Translations under genes and position numbers: made by a program | Shown: piece by piece, positions 40,301 through 52,300 of the stretch | Layout: every line of letters starts with the position of its first letter | How positions within the stretch are numbered: position 1 is the stretch's first letter | Assembly: GCA_038503035.1 (NCBI GenBank) | Contig: JAVSML010024427.1 | Coordinates: forward strand, 1-64,000 | Direction: 5' to 3' | DNA: 64,000 nucleotides | Source of the DNA: Crocodylus rhombifer | Lineage: Eukaryota; Chordata; Crocodylia; Crocodylidae | The notes under the pieces: model-generated | Told to the model about the DNA's origin: nothing | Database searches by the model: none | What the model saw: the letters and a program-made list of their open reading frames with translations, nothing else

Positions 40301-43300
40301 AGCTGGAGAATGAATGAGGGAGAGAGGCAATAACCAGGCAGTAACAACACCTAGCTTTACATATAATAGAGGCAAGAAAGGCTGGTCCAGAGACTGCATG
40401 GGGGTAAGGCCTTGGACTAGGAGAGGGATGTTCTCTTCTGCATGAAATACTGGCACGGACCACCCTCTGCTGGGGGCTCCAGTGGGGCTTGCAGTTGTCC
40501 ATAGGCCTTGGGGCAGGGCTGAATTTCACCTGTAACATTTGTTTTTTGTATAAGGACAGAGAGAGGATTAGCACTACAGAAGTGCAAAGGGTAAGGGGAT
40601 CATAGAGAGACAAGGTGCACAGAGTGACAGCGTTGAACTGGATCCCATAATGGATGCCAGGATGGAGGACAAGGATCAACGTGCTGATTCCCTTTCACAT
40701 GCTAAGAAGCAGAGGCTTGGTGTGTGATGGGGTGTGCCGAGCTGGGACTTGTGGAGCCCACAGGGTTGCGTGAGACCGGTGGCGATGTGATTAATCTGCT
40801 CTATACATTCTTCGGGGACTTCTGGTTCCTGTTCGATGTCGCCCAGTAGCTGGTATCCTCCTGCCAGCAGCTATTGTGCGGCCGCTGGGAAATTCTTCCA
40901 AAGTAAACAGATGCCTTGTGCTATCTTAAGAAAAATATGCGCGGCCTCTTCCTCAGCTTCTCATGCCGAATGGCAGTTCAACCAGATTTCACAATGGGGC
41001 CAATGAAATCTGCAGCTTGACAGGACGCTGGGGTCAGGCTGGTCTCAGTGCAATTTGCTTTTGATCTCAAAAAGAGAATCTCCTGTTCGTCCAGCCTTGC
41101 TTTATCACTTGACAAAAATCCCCCGTTCACTACAGCCCTGTTTTTTAAGAAGAGCAGGAACACACAAAAGTAGAGGGATCGTGTCATACAAAACTGAAGT
41201 TATTGTATTGGCCGTTACTGGGACTCCATCTTGCCTGGGGGGAATAAACAAACCTCTGTGCCCCATGGATATGAGCACACCCAGCATTGAGGGTGCTGAG
41301 CCATGTCAGCGCTAAAGCTCCCGCTGGATTTAATGGGAGCAGAGGAGTTCAAAAGTATTCCTGCCCGTGGGCTGAATTGACTGATTGTAGCTGCAAAACT
41401 ACCTCTGCCCACCAGTATCACCTCTGTCTTGCATGAGTTGCTCTTGGGGGAAGGGTTGAAGTGGTGCTGTTGGCTATTCCCTGGGTTAGCACTTTCCTGT
41501 GACTGCAGAGCACTGAATTCAATGTCCCTAGAGGCCCCTTCTGTCGCTGTAGGGACAGGGATGTGATCATCTCCAGTAGAGCCAGGTGCCACCTGGCCAT
41601 TGCTTGCACTTAAGTCTATGTCATTTGCCCAGTTTTACTAGCAGAGGCATGTTGCTGTTGAAAAGGAGTGGATGAGAGGTGGCGTTAGATATCATTTGTA
41701 TGTCTAGGGCCAACTCAGCTGGTGGAAATGGGCTTTGTCCCACTGGAATGTGCTGCCTTCCACCAGCTGAGGGATCCAGCACTAGGGTTGTGCAAAGCTT
41801 TGGTCACTGATTTGATTCAGAGGACATTTGGCCCGATTCGGTGGCTGAATCTCCAAATCCAAATCGAATCAGGAGACCCATTAGTCTCTCTGAATTGAAA
41901 CAGAAGCCTCTGAATTGATTCGGAGAGATTCAGAGAGATTCGATGATTTGGCCATCGACACAGCTTTATATGTTTTTTCTATGTACTTCAAAGTGGATGG
42001 CCAAATCGCCGATTCTCTAAATCAGAATTGAATCTTCAGATTTGGATTCGGCTGAATCAGCAAATTGAATCCCTGTCCCCCGAATCGGGCCGAATCCAAA
42101 TCGAATGCTGCCCATTTTGCACACCCATATCCAGCACCTATGGGATTTAACCTGTTTAAAGGAGTCTGCCTCCCTTCGTGAATGCTCTGACTTACTGGTG
42201 CTTTTCAGTTGCCAGAGCACTTCATGAGGCTGTGTCGATAAATGCCCTCGCTCACCCACTCCAGATGAGGAAGTAGAGGCATGGGGAGGTTAAGTGACTT
42301 GCCTGAGCTCACACAGTGAGGCAGTAACAGGACTAGGAATAGCTCCCCTGTGCCCTATTCTCAATCATGTTCTCCAACCACTGGGCCATAATGGCTTATT
42401 ATGGCCTTTAATGAGCCTGGTAGTCAGGTCCATCAAACAGAGAGATCACACCCCATGTTTCTGGGAATAAACTAAGATGTTTGGACAGGAACTGGTTGAG
42501 ATGGTCGGGTTCTGTAGACAGGGTTGGGGATGGCAGTTGTTCTTGGAGGTCTCCGGGTGAGAACTAGGATAAAGTTTTGAGGGACTGATAGCTGTTAGCT
42601 GGATTTCTAGGTAAAATAACCAGTGACTGGTGAACCTAGAGTAGTCCACATCCTGTAAGTTGCTAATCAGCTTTACCTTCACTTTCTTTACAAGTCAAAC
42701 CAGATTCTACTCTGACTTAAGGCCTCTTTCTGCAACACCTCTTTCTGTAGCAATTAAAGGGGAAGATCCTGGTGAAAGGCAAGAAGCTGAACAGGCTGGA
42801 GGACACTGTAGGGCAAAATGGGAATAATAACCACGTGGAGGCTGAATACGTCTCTGATGAGGACGAAGCAGCCGAGATAGAAGATGAAGTTGTGAAGAAA
42901 GAAATAGAGCAAACGGAGAAGGTAAGTGAAAGCAGGGCCTGGATCACTGAATGGGGGAAGTCTCTGGGGATAAGAAGGGCCATAAACTAGATCTTGGCTG
43001 TACAGGTTTCAGAAGGCCTGAAAATCTCACACTGGCACTGATTTTGCGTAGTCCAGTTTGGAGAACCATAGAAATGACCGCTTTCTCCACTGGGATTAGA
43101 GCAATGCTTGGTAAGAGGAAAATCAAACAAGTTTCTCTTGGTGGCACCAGGTGTTATAGCTTTGTGTAGGTCCACCAAAGTCCATCCTGGAGCACAGCAT
43201 AACCTTTTCAGGCAGACAGTGCCAAATTAACAACCCTGGGGCTTACTTAAGAGCGCTGCCCTCAGGCAAATGCCTGTGGCTCTCAATGATGCACCAGGTG

Positions 43301-46300
43301 CAGAACTTGGTCCTTTATCTTCGAACGCCGATCATGTCCACACTAGGCATTTGGGAAGATCCCTGTGCTCATGGCCCAGACTGACAGTGAGTTTAAAACA
43401 GCACCGCACTGATGTCAGGGATGGTCAGTGTCAGCTCGGGCTCCGATCTGTGATGTTCTCTCTTTCTGTTTCCCGTGGTGTCCGAGGAGCCTTATTTCCT
43501 GAGGTCAAGTTTATTTCCCTTTGCTGCTGCTTCCCCTGGAAAGCTCTCCGCTTCTGTTGAATCAGTGTAACAATGGCAGCAACAGGGACCAAAGCAATGG
43601 AAAGCAGTTAGGACATTACCAGTCCAAACGCAAAGGGTCCAAGCTCTAGGCCAGCCCTGGAGAAGGAAGAATGGTCCTTGGTAAAAGTGCTAGCCTGGGA
43701 CCTGAGAGCCACCAGCTCAATGTCCTGCCCTGCTGCTGAATACTCTGTGTGACCTTGAGCAAGTGGTTTAGTATCCTGCTATGGGCCGCAGGGGGAAGCT
43801 TGCTTGTTGTGGCTTCCATCATTGAGTTTGTAATCTGCAGCTCTTCTGACACCGACTTGATGTTGGTATGTTGGACACAATGAATGGTACCTTTTCTTTC
43901 CCCACAGTCCCAGCCAAGTCAGCTCTTTTGGTTTGCATGACTAACAGTCATGTGGGGCAATTGCCTGATGACTGAAGACAAGGCCTGTGACCCCAAGGCA
44001 CAAAGAAAATGCGCTAGCCGCCAAGCTGCAGAATTGTCCCCTGCACAATGAGACAGCTGCCGTGACTTCAAAACAAGGGGACGGGGAGAGCAAAGCAATT
44101 GCTATATTAAACTCATGTAGAGTTTAAATGTACACTTAGGGCTTGGGGGTTATTAGAGCTCCAGCCCTACGGGGACAGAGGAGTGGGCAATAATAAGTAA
44201 ATGGATGAACCAAGAATTGCACAGCCAGCCAGGGGCTTCCTTTCCTGGGAAGGGCTTTGCTCATGCCAAACATGTGACTATTGATCTGTCATTCATGCTG
44301 TCCTGGAAGCAGCCAGGCCTGGGGTAGGAGCTAAAGCCTGGGCACAGTAAGCATTTTTGATGTTTAAGTTTGTGGGAAACTACATCTCCACTTCAAAAGA
44401 TAAGTAAGTGAAGCTCCAGTGCCCTTCCCCAGTGACCCCAGCACATCTGTGGCCTGAGCTGTGAGCAGGTGCGTGGGAAAAAGTCCAACCCTCTTGCTTT
44501 CTCGTTTCCAGAGTGACAAGCTAACGCTGGCCAAGGAGCTGTCTGACACAGTCATCTACTGCAGGAGCGTCCACTTCACCGGATTTGAGGACAGCCGCCA
44601 GTCCCAGGCTTTCTATGAGATGTCATCCTTCGCTGAAAGCAAAGGCTTGAAATTAGCACAGGAGTCAGGTGTGTCTGTCCTGCTTTGTCAACAGGCTTCT
44701 TGCTTTCCCTTGTTACTTGAGCTCATGACCTGGGAAGCTTGGTGCTGTGTCCACTTTCCATGGCCTTTGTCCAGGAGGGTGTCTTTTAAAGGGACAGCAT
44801 CCTGAAAAATAGAACCCTTTCCTACATAGCTGGTAGCATCTTAAATTATAAAAATCAGTTGACTGTGTCTCTTTAAAACTAAGTGGTGGCTCCCCACTCT
44901 TCAGTGCTTTGTGCTGGATGACCTGAAAGCTCCCATGTAGCTTCCTAGATCTCCTGATCTTTTGTCATCCATGAGTAGTATCTTGAGGGTATATTTGAGC
45001 CCTAGCAACTTTTTATATGTGCACGTGTGTGCATGTACATGTATGTGTGTGTGTAACTAATATGCACACACCACTGACCCCTGTGGGCAGATATATTTCA
45101 GCTCTGTGCAATAGGTCTTTACTGGTACAGCTGGGATTCATAGGCCCTACACCAGGGGTGGGCAGTTATTTCAGGCGGGGGGCTGGTTACTAAGTTTTGG
45201 CAAGCCATTGAGGGCCACATGACAGGCAGCCAGGGGCAAATAAATATTAACTTAAAAAACAAGTTTTTAGGGGCCCTGTGGGCCAGATGGAACAGCCTGG
45301 CAGGCTGCATCCAGCCCGTGGGCCGCATTTTTCCCACTCCTGCCCTACACTGATAAAGGCAGTTCCTAATTAGCTGGAATAGAAAGGGTTATCACACCTC
45401 CAACTTGAGCAACACATCGGTGGGGAGTGGCTACACCTTAATGAAACAGAAGCTGAGTTATGTGGATCAAGAGATAATCCTGCCCTGGAGTGGTGTAACT
45501 TTGAGCCGTGTAATAAGTGCTTCAAACTACTTGAAGGTGTTACCAGACAGCCAGTCCAGGGGTTAAGACCTACAGAAGATGCCCAAAATGAATGTGTAAC
45601 AAGGCATTTAGTATTCTTGGTCATTGTGCAGTCTGGTAGCCATCATGTGCAAACCAGGGACCCTCATTAAGTCTTGGAGTGGCCATGGCTTTGTTATCGT
45701 ATCTGCTTGTGCTGCTTGATAGACTGTCCTGCTCCTTTAATATCCCTTGAGCACTATCTGGTAGGCCTGTGCGAATAGGGAAGTATTCAATTCGGATTTG
45801 GCTGGTTCAGAGGATGGTGATTCAATTGAGAGATTCAGATCACTCTCCTGAATCAATGTGGCTGAATTGGCTTTAGAAGATTCGTCACTGATTTGGAGAG
45901 ATTTGGAGATTTGACCATAGACTATAATGGGGAATCACTGAAATACCTGTAACTGTCATTTTTGTTAGATTTGGATGAAAACAGCCAGGATGGTAGCACC
46001 TTCTGAGGGCATGAGGCCTGACAGGTTTCATGGAGATAGGTGCAGGGATTTCTGGGAAACTGTACCTCAAGATGCTGACAAGCAAAACTTGTCACGTGTG
46101 ACTGTGTGTGTGTGTGGCACAGCGGGATGAAACCAGCAGGGATGGTAGCCTGCAAGAGGGGGCCTTCCCAGTGCTGAGGCAGAAACAGGTCACAAAAGGC
46201 ACAAAAAGGCTGCAGACAGAAGCTTATGTGCTATTTCTACATCCCCCACCCAGGGCACTGTGATTGGAAGGGGACTCAGGGAAAGATCACAGTCAGTGGC

Positions 46301-49300
46301 CAGCTACAGATGTCAGTCTCCCCGCCCACCCCAACCCCTTCTCCCACTCCCTCTTCTCAGTTTTTGTTTCCCTGCAAGACTGCCTTCCAAGTCTCCGAAT
46401 CTTTTCCCAATCAATTTGGAGGGTTTTTTTGGTCCCCCGATTCGATTCCGTGATTTGGCCTGCAAATTGGGCTGAATCTTCTCAGAATCATATTGGTGAA
46501 TGAAGCTTCACACCCCATTACTATCTGGGAGAGGAAATGGTGTCTTAAATGGCACATCCAATTGTGACTGGACTTGGAGGCTATGTGGTGGGTTTCTGTT
46601 GCCAGACTGGATGAGCTTGACTCTCAGAATCAAGTTTTTCATGTAAATGGTTGCGATTTTTCATTTGAAAAAGGAGGGAAACTTCTGAGGCATCTCCTCC
46701 TCCCGAGGTCCCTGTAATGGCGCCTCAGGATGGGACCTGTATGCGGATGACAGTGGGTTCAGTTTGCCAGGCAGAGCAGAGTCCACTTTAGAGAGGCCAC
46801 TAGCCTACTCTTGACGGTCAGGTGGGGGTGAGAAGGCATTCGGCATGCATGGGTATCAGTCTCTTCGGTCAGCTCTGCCTCCATGAGAAGTAGCAGGAGG
46901 GAGATGGTGTCATTGAGTCAGTTAAAAAGAATTGCTAAATACACAATTAGAGCATGCACTGAGTAGGCAGGTAGAGATGCTGTATATAGCATTAAGGAGA
47001 GAGAGAAATAGCAGAAGTCATTAAAAGGGAGGTTGTATCTTGTTCTTTTGCAGGAACTGATTTTATTCATCACAACATCAAGTATCTGAGCCGGATCTAT
47101 CCTGCTGGCTGGAGGACGGATTCTTCCAACTACAACCCAGTTGACTTCTGGAACGTGGGCTGTCAGATCGGTATGTGCTATGTGACGCACACTGGTTGTC
47201 CAGTTACCTAATTGTTCATAGGATCTGGTTGACCTGCATGTGGTTTCAGTCCAATTGGTGCTTATCGGCAGGCCCAGAAGAGAGGCTAAGGGCTTAATCA
47301 TAGAGAAGTAGGGCTGGAAGGGATCCCCAGAGTTCATTTAGTCCAACCCAGTGCTTGAGGCAGGATCACCCCTATCCAAACCATCCCATACAATCTGTAA
47401 TCTAAATTCTACATAATACTACCATCAACCCTGACACAACACAGACCTAAGACCCTAAACTGCCACAGACAAAGCAGGGGACCCTTGGCAGTTAATGTCC
47501 TATTTCTATGAAAGGTTGTCAGTGCACGCTGGAAAGATCCCAGATAGAGGGCAACCCCCCCACAGTCCATACCAATCCAACCATGGGGTAAAATTCCTTC
47601 CTGCCCCCCTAATATGCTGATTAGTTTGACCCTGAGTAGAGGAGTAACACTCATTTTGCTGCAATTTCAAGCCATTGGTCCATGCTTCCTTGTCTGCAGC
47701 AAGGGAGAAAAGCTGTTTTCCCTCGTTTTTATGGCAGCCCTTCAAGTATTTGAAGACGGCTACCATGTCCCCTCTTAAGTGCTTTTTTGGAAGCTGAACG
47801 TGCCTACCTCCTTTAGCCTCTTCTCAAAAGACTTGGCCCTTTATCATCTTTGTTGCCTACCTCTGGATCCTCTCTAATTTCTCTACATCCTTTTTAAAAA
47901 GGTAGACCCCAGAATTGCAAACAGTATCCAGATGAGGTCTAACCAGTGCTGAGTAGAGAGGCACGTCACCTCCCGTGTCTTGCACCTACTGCTTCTATCG
48001 ATGCAGCGCAAAACTGCATTTGCCTTTTGTGCAGCTCCATCACACTGCAGACTTATATTGAGTCTATGAGCTACCAAGACTCCCAAGTCCTTTTCCATAG
48101 AGCTGTCATCCAGCCAGGAGTCACCCTTTTTATATTTGTGTTGCTGATTATTCCTCTCAAGGTGCAGCACCTTGCATTCATTCACATTAAACTTCATCCT
48201 GTTAGTTCTAGCCTGACTTTCCAACCTGTCAGGGTCCTTTTGAATTGTGCTCTCATCCTCCAATGTGTTCTCAGTCCTTCCAAGTTTCATGTTGTCTGAA
48301 AACTTGCTCAAGAAGCTTTCTGTGCCAGCATCCAAATCATTAATATACACAGTGAGCAGCACTGGGCCCAGGACAGACCCCTGTGGGACTCAAAACCTCC
48401 TGCCATTCAGACATGGACCTGTTAATAATTACCCTTTGCTTGCAGCTATTGAGTCAGTTATTTATCCACCTTGTAGTAGTTTTTATCTAGCCCACATAAT
48501 TTGTTTATGAGACGGTTATGTGCAACCTTGTCAAAAGCCTTACTGAAGCCGAGATGCACTATATCCACTGCATTCCCTTCATCCACTCAAGTAGTTACTA
48601 TGTTAACGAAGGAGGTCAAATTATTTGATACTGTTTTTCATAAATCCATGCTGGCTGCTTGTGATCAGCCTTTACTCCCTCCATATGCTTGCAAGTGGCC
48701 TTCCTTAGGATATGCTCCAGTAACTTCCCAGGATTGAGGTGAGGCTAACCAGTTTATAGTTCCCTGGGTCCTCTTTTTTGCCTTGTACAGAAGGGAAATA
48801 TGTTCACCCTTTTCCAGTCCCCTGGTACCTGGCCTGCCCCCATGGCTTCATGAAAATCATTGCCAAGGGCTCCAAGATCTCCATGGCCAGTTCCTTAGTA
48901 CCCCGGGATGAAGTTCATCCAGCCCTGCTTGTTGCAGTGTTTGATTAACTCATTAATCATTTCTAGATCTTGCTTTGACAGCGATCCCTGCTGTGAATAG
49001 AGAGGCTATGCATGAATGAATGTACCCCCACAAGACACTGGGGACACAGTGCTGTTATCTCTGGATGCAAGGGGGGCTGGAGAGCCACAAGTAACTTGCT
49101 CGGAGTTCTCCCCCTGGCAAAGCCAGAAATGGAGCTCAGCTCTCCTAAGTCCCAGTGCAGTGCTGTTAACTCCCAGACGTGATGCTTTCTTAGTTTCATA
49201 GTTGGTCGGGTTGGAAGGGACCTGAGCAGATCATCTAGTCCGACCCCCTGCCATGGCAGGAAAGAGTACTGGGGTCAAACGACCCCAGCAAGGTGTTCGT

Positions 49301-52300
49301 CCAGCCTCCTCTTAAAGACCCCCAGGGTTGGAGCCAACATCACTTCGTTTGGAAGTTGGTTCCAGATCCTAGCCAGAACTGTGAAGTCGTGCCTCCTGAT
49401 GTCTAGTCTGAATTTACCCTCTGCCAGCTTGTGACCGTTACTCCTGGTCACTCCTGGTGGTGCTCGGGGGAACAGGGACTCCCCCAGTGCCTGCTGGTCC
49501 CCTCTGACTAGATTGTAACAGGTCACAAGATCCCCCCTCAGCCTTCTCTTGTGGAGGCTGAACAGGTTCAGGTCCCGCAGCCTCTCCTCGTAGGGCCTAC
49601 CCTGCTGCCCCCTGATCATACGAGTGGCCTCCTCTGGACCCTCTCCATGCTGTCCACATCCCTCCTGAAGTGCGGCGCCCAGAACTGGACACAGGACTCC
49701 AGCTGCAGCCTGACCAGTGCCGCATAGAGGGGGAGGATCACCTCCTTGGACCTGCTCGAGATGCATCTGTGGATGCACGACAAGGTGCGGTTGGCCTTCC
49801 TGACTGCCTCCCCACACTGCCGGCCCATGTTCATCTTGGAGTCAGTGATGACTCCCAGATCCTTTTCTGCCTCTGCACTGCTGAGAAGGGAGTTCCCCAG
49901 CCTGTAGGTATGGTGCCGGTTCTTCCTCCCCAGGTGCAGCACCTTGCACTTGTCAGTGTTGAATCCCATCCTGTTCTTGTCCGCCCGCCCCTGTAACCTG
50001 TCTAGGTCTGATTGCAGCCTATTCCTCCCTTCTAGTGTGCCCACATCCCCCCACTTTAGTGTCATCAGCAAATTTGAACAGGGTGCTTTTTACCCCCTCG
50101 TCCAAGTCACTGATGAAGATGTTGAACAGTGCGGGCCCGAGGACCGAGCCCTGGGGGACCCCACTGCCCACATCCCTCCAGGGTGAGAAGGACCCATCCA
50201 CCACCACTCTCTGGGTGTGGCCCTCCAGCCAGTTGGTGATCCAATTGACTGTGTGGGTGTCTACACCACAGCCCCCCAGTTTCTTAATGAGAACAGGGTG
50301 AGAGACAGTGTCGAAAGCCTTCCCGAAGTCCAGGAAGACTACGTCCACTGCTACCCCTGCATCTAATGATCTGGTGACCTGGTCGTAAAAGGCCACCAGG
50401 TTGGTCTGACAGGACCTGCCACTGATGAACCCGTGTTGGTTGCCCCTAAGCATGGCCTCCCCTGCTGGCCCCTTGTGGATGTGTGCCAGAATAATTCTCT
50501 CAAAAAGCTTACCCAGGACTGAGGTAAGACTAACTGGGCTATATTTTTCCGGGTCCTCCTTCCTCCCCTTTTTGAAGATGGGGACCACATTGGCCCTCTT
50601 CCAGTCCTCTGGCACCACACCTGAGCACCACGAGTGCTCGTACAGCCGTGCCAGGGGTCCCGCAATGACCGCAGCTAATTCCCGCAGCACTCGGGGGTGG
50701 AGATCGTCCGGACCAGCTGATGTGAATACATCCAGTCCCCGCAGACGTTCCCTGACTAGATCCTCCTTGACCCTTGGCCTGGGTGCGCCTCCCCTGCTTC
50801 CCTGTTTCCTGCCGCTGTTTTCTGCATCCAAAGTCACAATCTTTTAAGCTCTAGGACTACTAGAAAATTGAGGAATTACTGTCTGAAAAACAAGAGTTCT
50901 GGAATGCTATTGCTGAAATTAAGCATTTTAGCCCCTTCCACACCAGCTTGGGAGGAAGCAGAGTCTAATGACCAGAGGGCGCGATGGGGAACTCAGTATG
51001 CCAGGTTTTGTTCCTGACTGCCACTGACATGGAAGAATTTGCTGATGCCATCACTGTCAAGGTTAGCTTCTTAAAATGAGCCACCTATTTGAGCGCCCAG
51101 TAGGTAGTCTGATTTTCAAAGGTTACCAATCAGGTCGCTGTATTGCACGTATTTATGGCCCTCCGTGCATGAGAAGCATTGTCTGAGAGGCTGAAGTTTT
51201 TGAATCATTGGTCAGGAACTTAGGATTCGGGTTTATGGTAGATAACCAACTGAGGGTGAGCTCCCAGTACAATGTAATGCTAGGCACAATGTATAAACAG
51301 GGAAATATGTTGAATAGAGAATTGGTGCTTACCTCTGCACATGATGTTAGTGAGGCAATTGCTGGCGGCTCTGTCCAGTTCTGGTGTCCACCCTGTAAAA
51401 AAGGACGTTTGTTAATTAGGGAGGGCTCAAAATATGATTCAAGGTCTGGAAAGCTTGGCTTATGGGAAGAGACTAATGAAGCTCAATCTATTTATCTCAT
51501 TCAAGAGAAAGATAGAAGATGACTTATTCTCCGTCTCCAAGTAAATATATGGAGGTTCCTGAAAATGAAGGGCTCTTCCTCCAGCAGACATCTAGCAGCC
51601 TGAAGCAGAGGCAATTCCAGTGTTTGGAAACGGAAGGTCAATACATTCAGGCTGGAAATAAAAGTTGGGTTACAATTAGCCATTGGAACAACTAATCAGG
51701 GGATACAGTGAATTCTTGAAGCCCTTAATGCGGGGCTAGATGCTTTTCTGAAAGATGCACTTGTTCAAGCACAAGTTGGAGTCTGGAATCATTGGATAAA
51801 ATTCCCTGGCCTAGATGGAATAGATTAGGTGATCATAGTGATCGCTTTGGGTTGGATTAGATGATCATAGTGATTGCTTTGGGTTTGACAATTTGTAAAA
51901 CTCTCAAGTGACAGGCTGTACAGGAAGTAAACTGTATTGCTGTTAAGCAAATCTTTATAGCCATAAAAGTTGTTGTCTGTGTGAACTAAATCACTACAGA
52001 ACCACGTGTGTTGACACCCATGAAAGTGAATTTATGCATTCTTTTGTTCTAGTTGCCTTGAATTTCCAGACCCCAGGCAACGAAATGGACCTCTACCAGG
52101 GCAGATTCCAGGACAATGGCTTTTCGGGGTACATCCTAAAGCCTGAATTCCTTCGGGACGTGGACACCACATTCGATCCAAAATCGATTGTGGAAGGAGC
52201 ATGGTGGACGCAGAAGAAACTGGTGGTTAAAGTAAGAATCAGATCTGGTAAAGTGTAACAGCCGCAGAAACCCTGGTTGCTTCTCTGAATCTGAATTTTG

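Larger units (their letters stand above)
33941..42750 (+). other. PLCD1 intron 8 (8.8 kb)
   Basis: Runs from GTGAGT to TTCTGTAG. Holds C-rich sequence (34565-34735), an AGAT/GGAT microsatellite (38969-39009), MIR fragments near 40.1 and 42.3 kb and the TTCGATTCGG-rich element at 41783-42129. 35.0-38.9 kb shows AT-rich simple patches (for example 36216-36290) but nothing identifiable. Confidence 0.8.
44669..47053 (+). other. PLCD1 intron 10
   Basis: Runs from GTGTGT to TTTGCAG. Holds a TG-rich patch (45008-45056), an hAT element (45153-45342) and the long copy of the TTCGATTCGG-type element (45762-46520). The rest is unrecognised. Confidence 0.85.
47171..52052 (+). other. PLCD1 intron 11, mostly LINE sequence
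   Basis: Runs from GTATGT to TTCTAG. Two antisense CR1 copies, a MIR-like fragment between them and a sense L3/CR1 copy account for roughly four fifths of the intron. Confidence 0.9.

Noticed and set aside
39854..40456. 200-codon minus-strand open frame
   Set aside because: Partly over a MIR fragment and without a recognisable domain.
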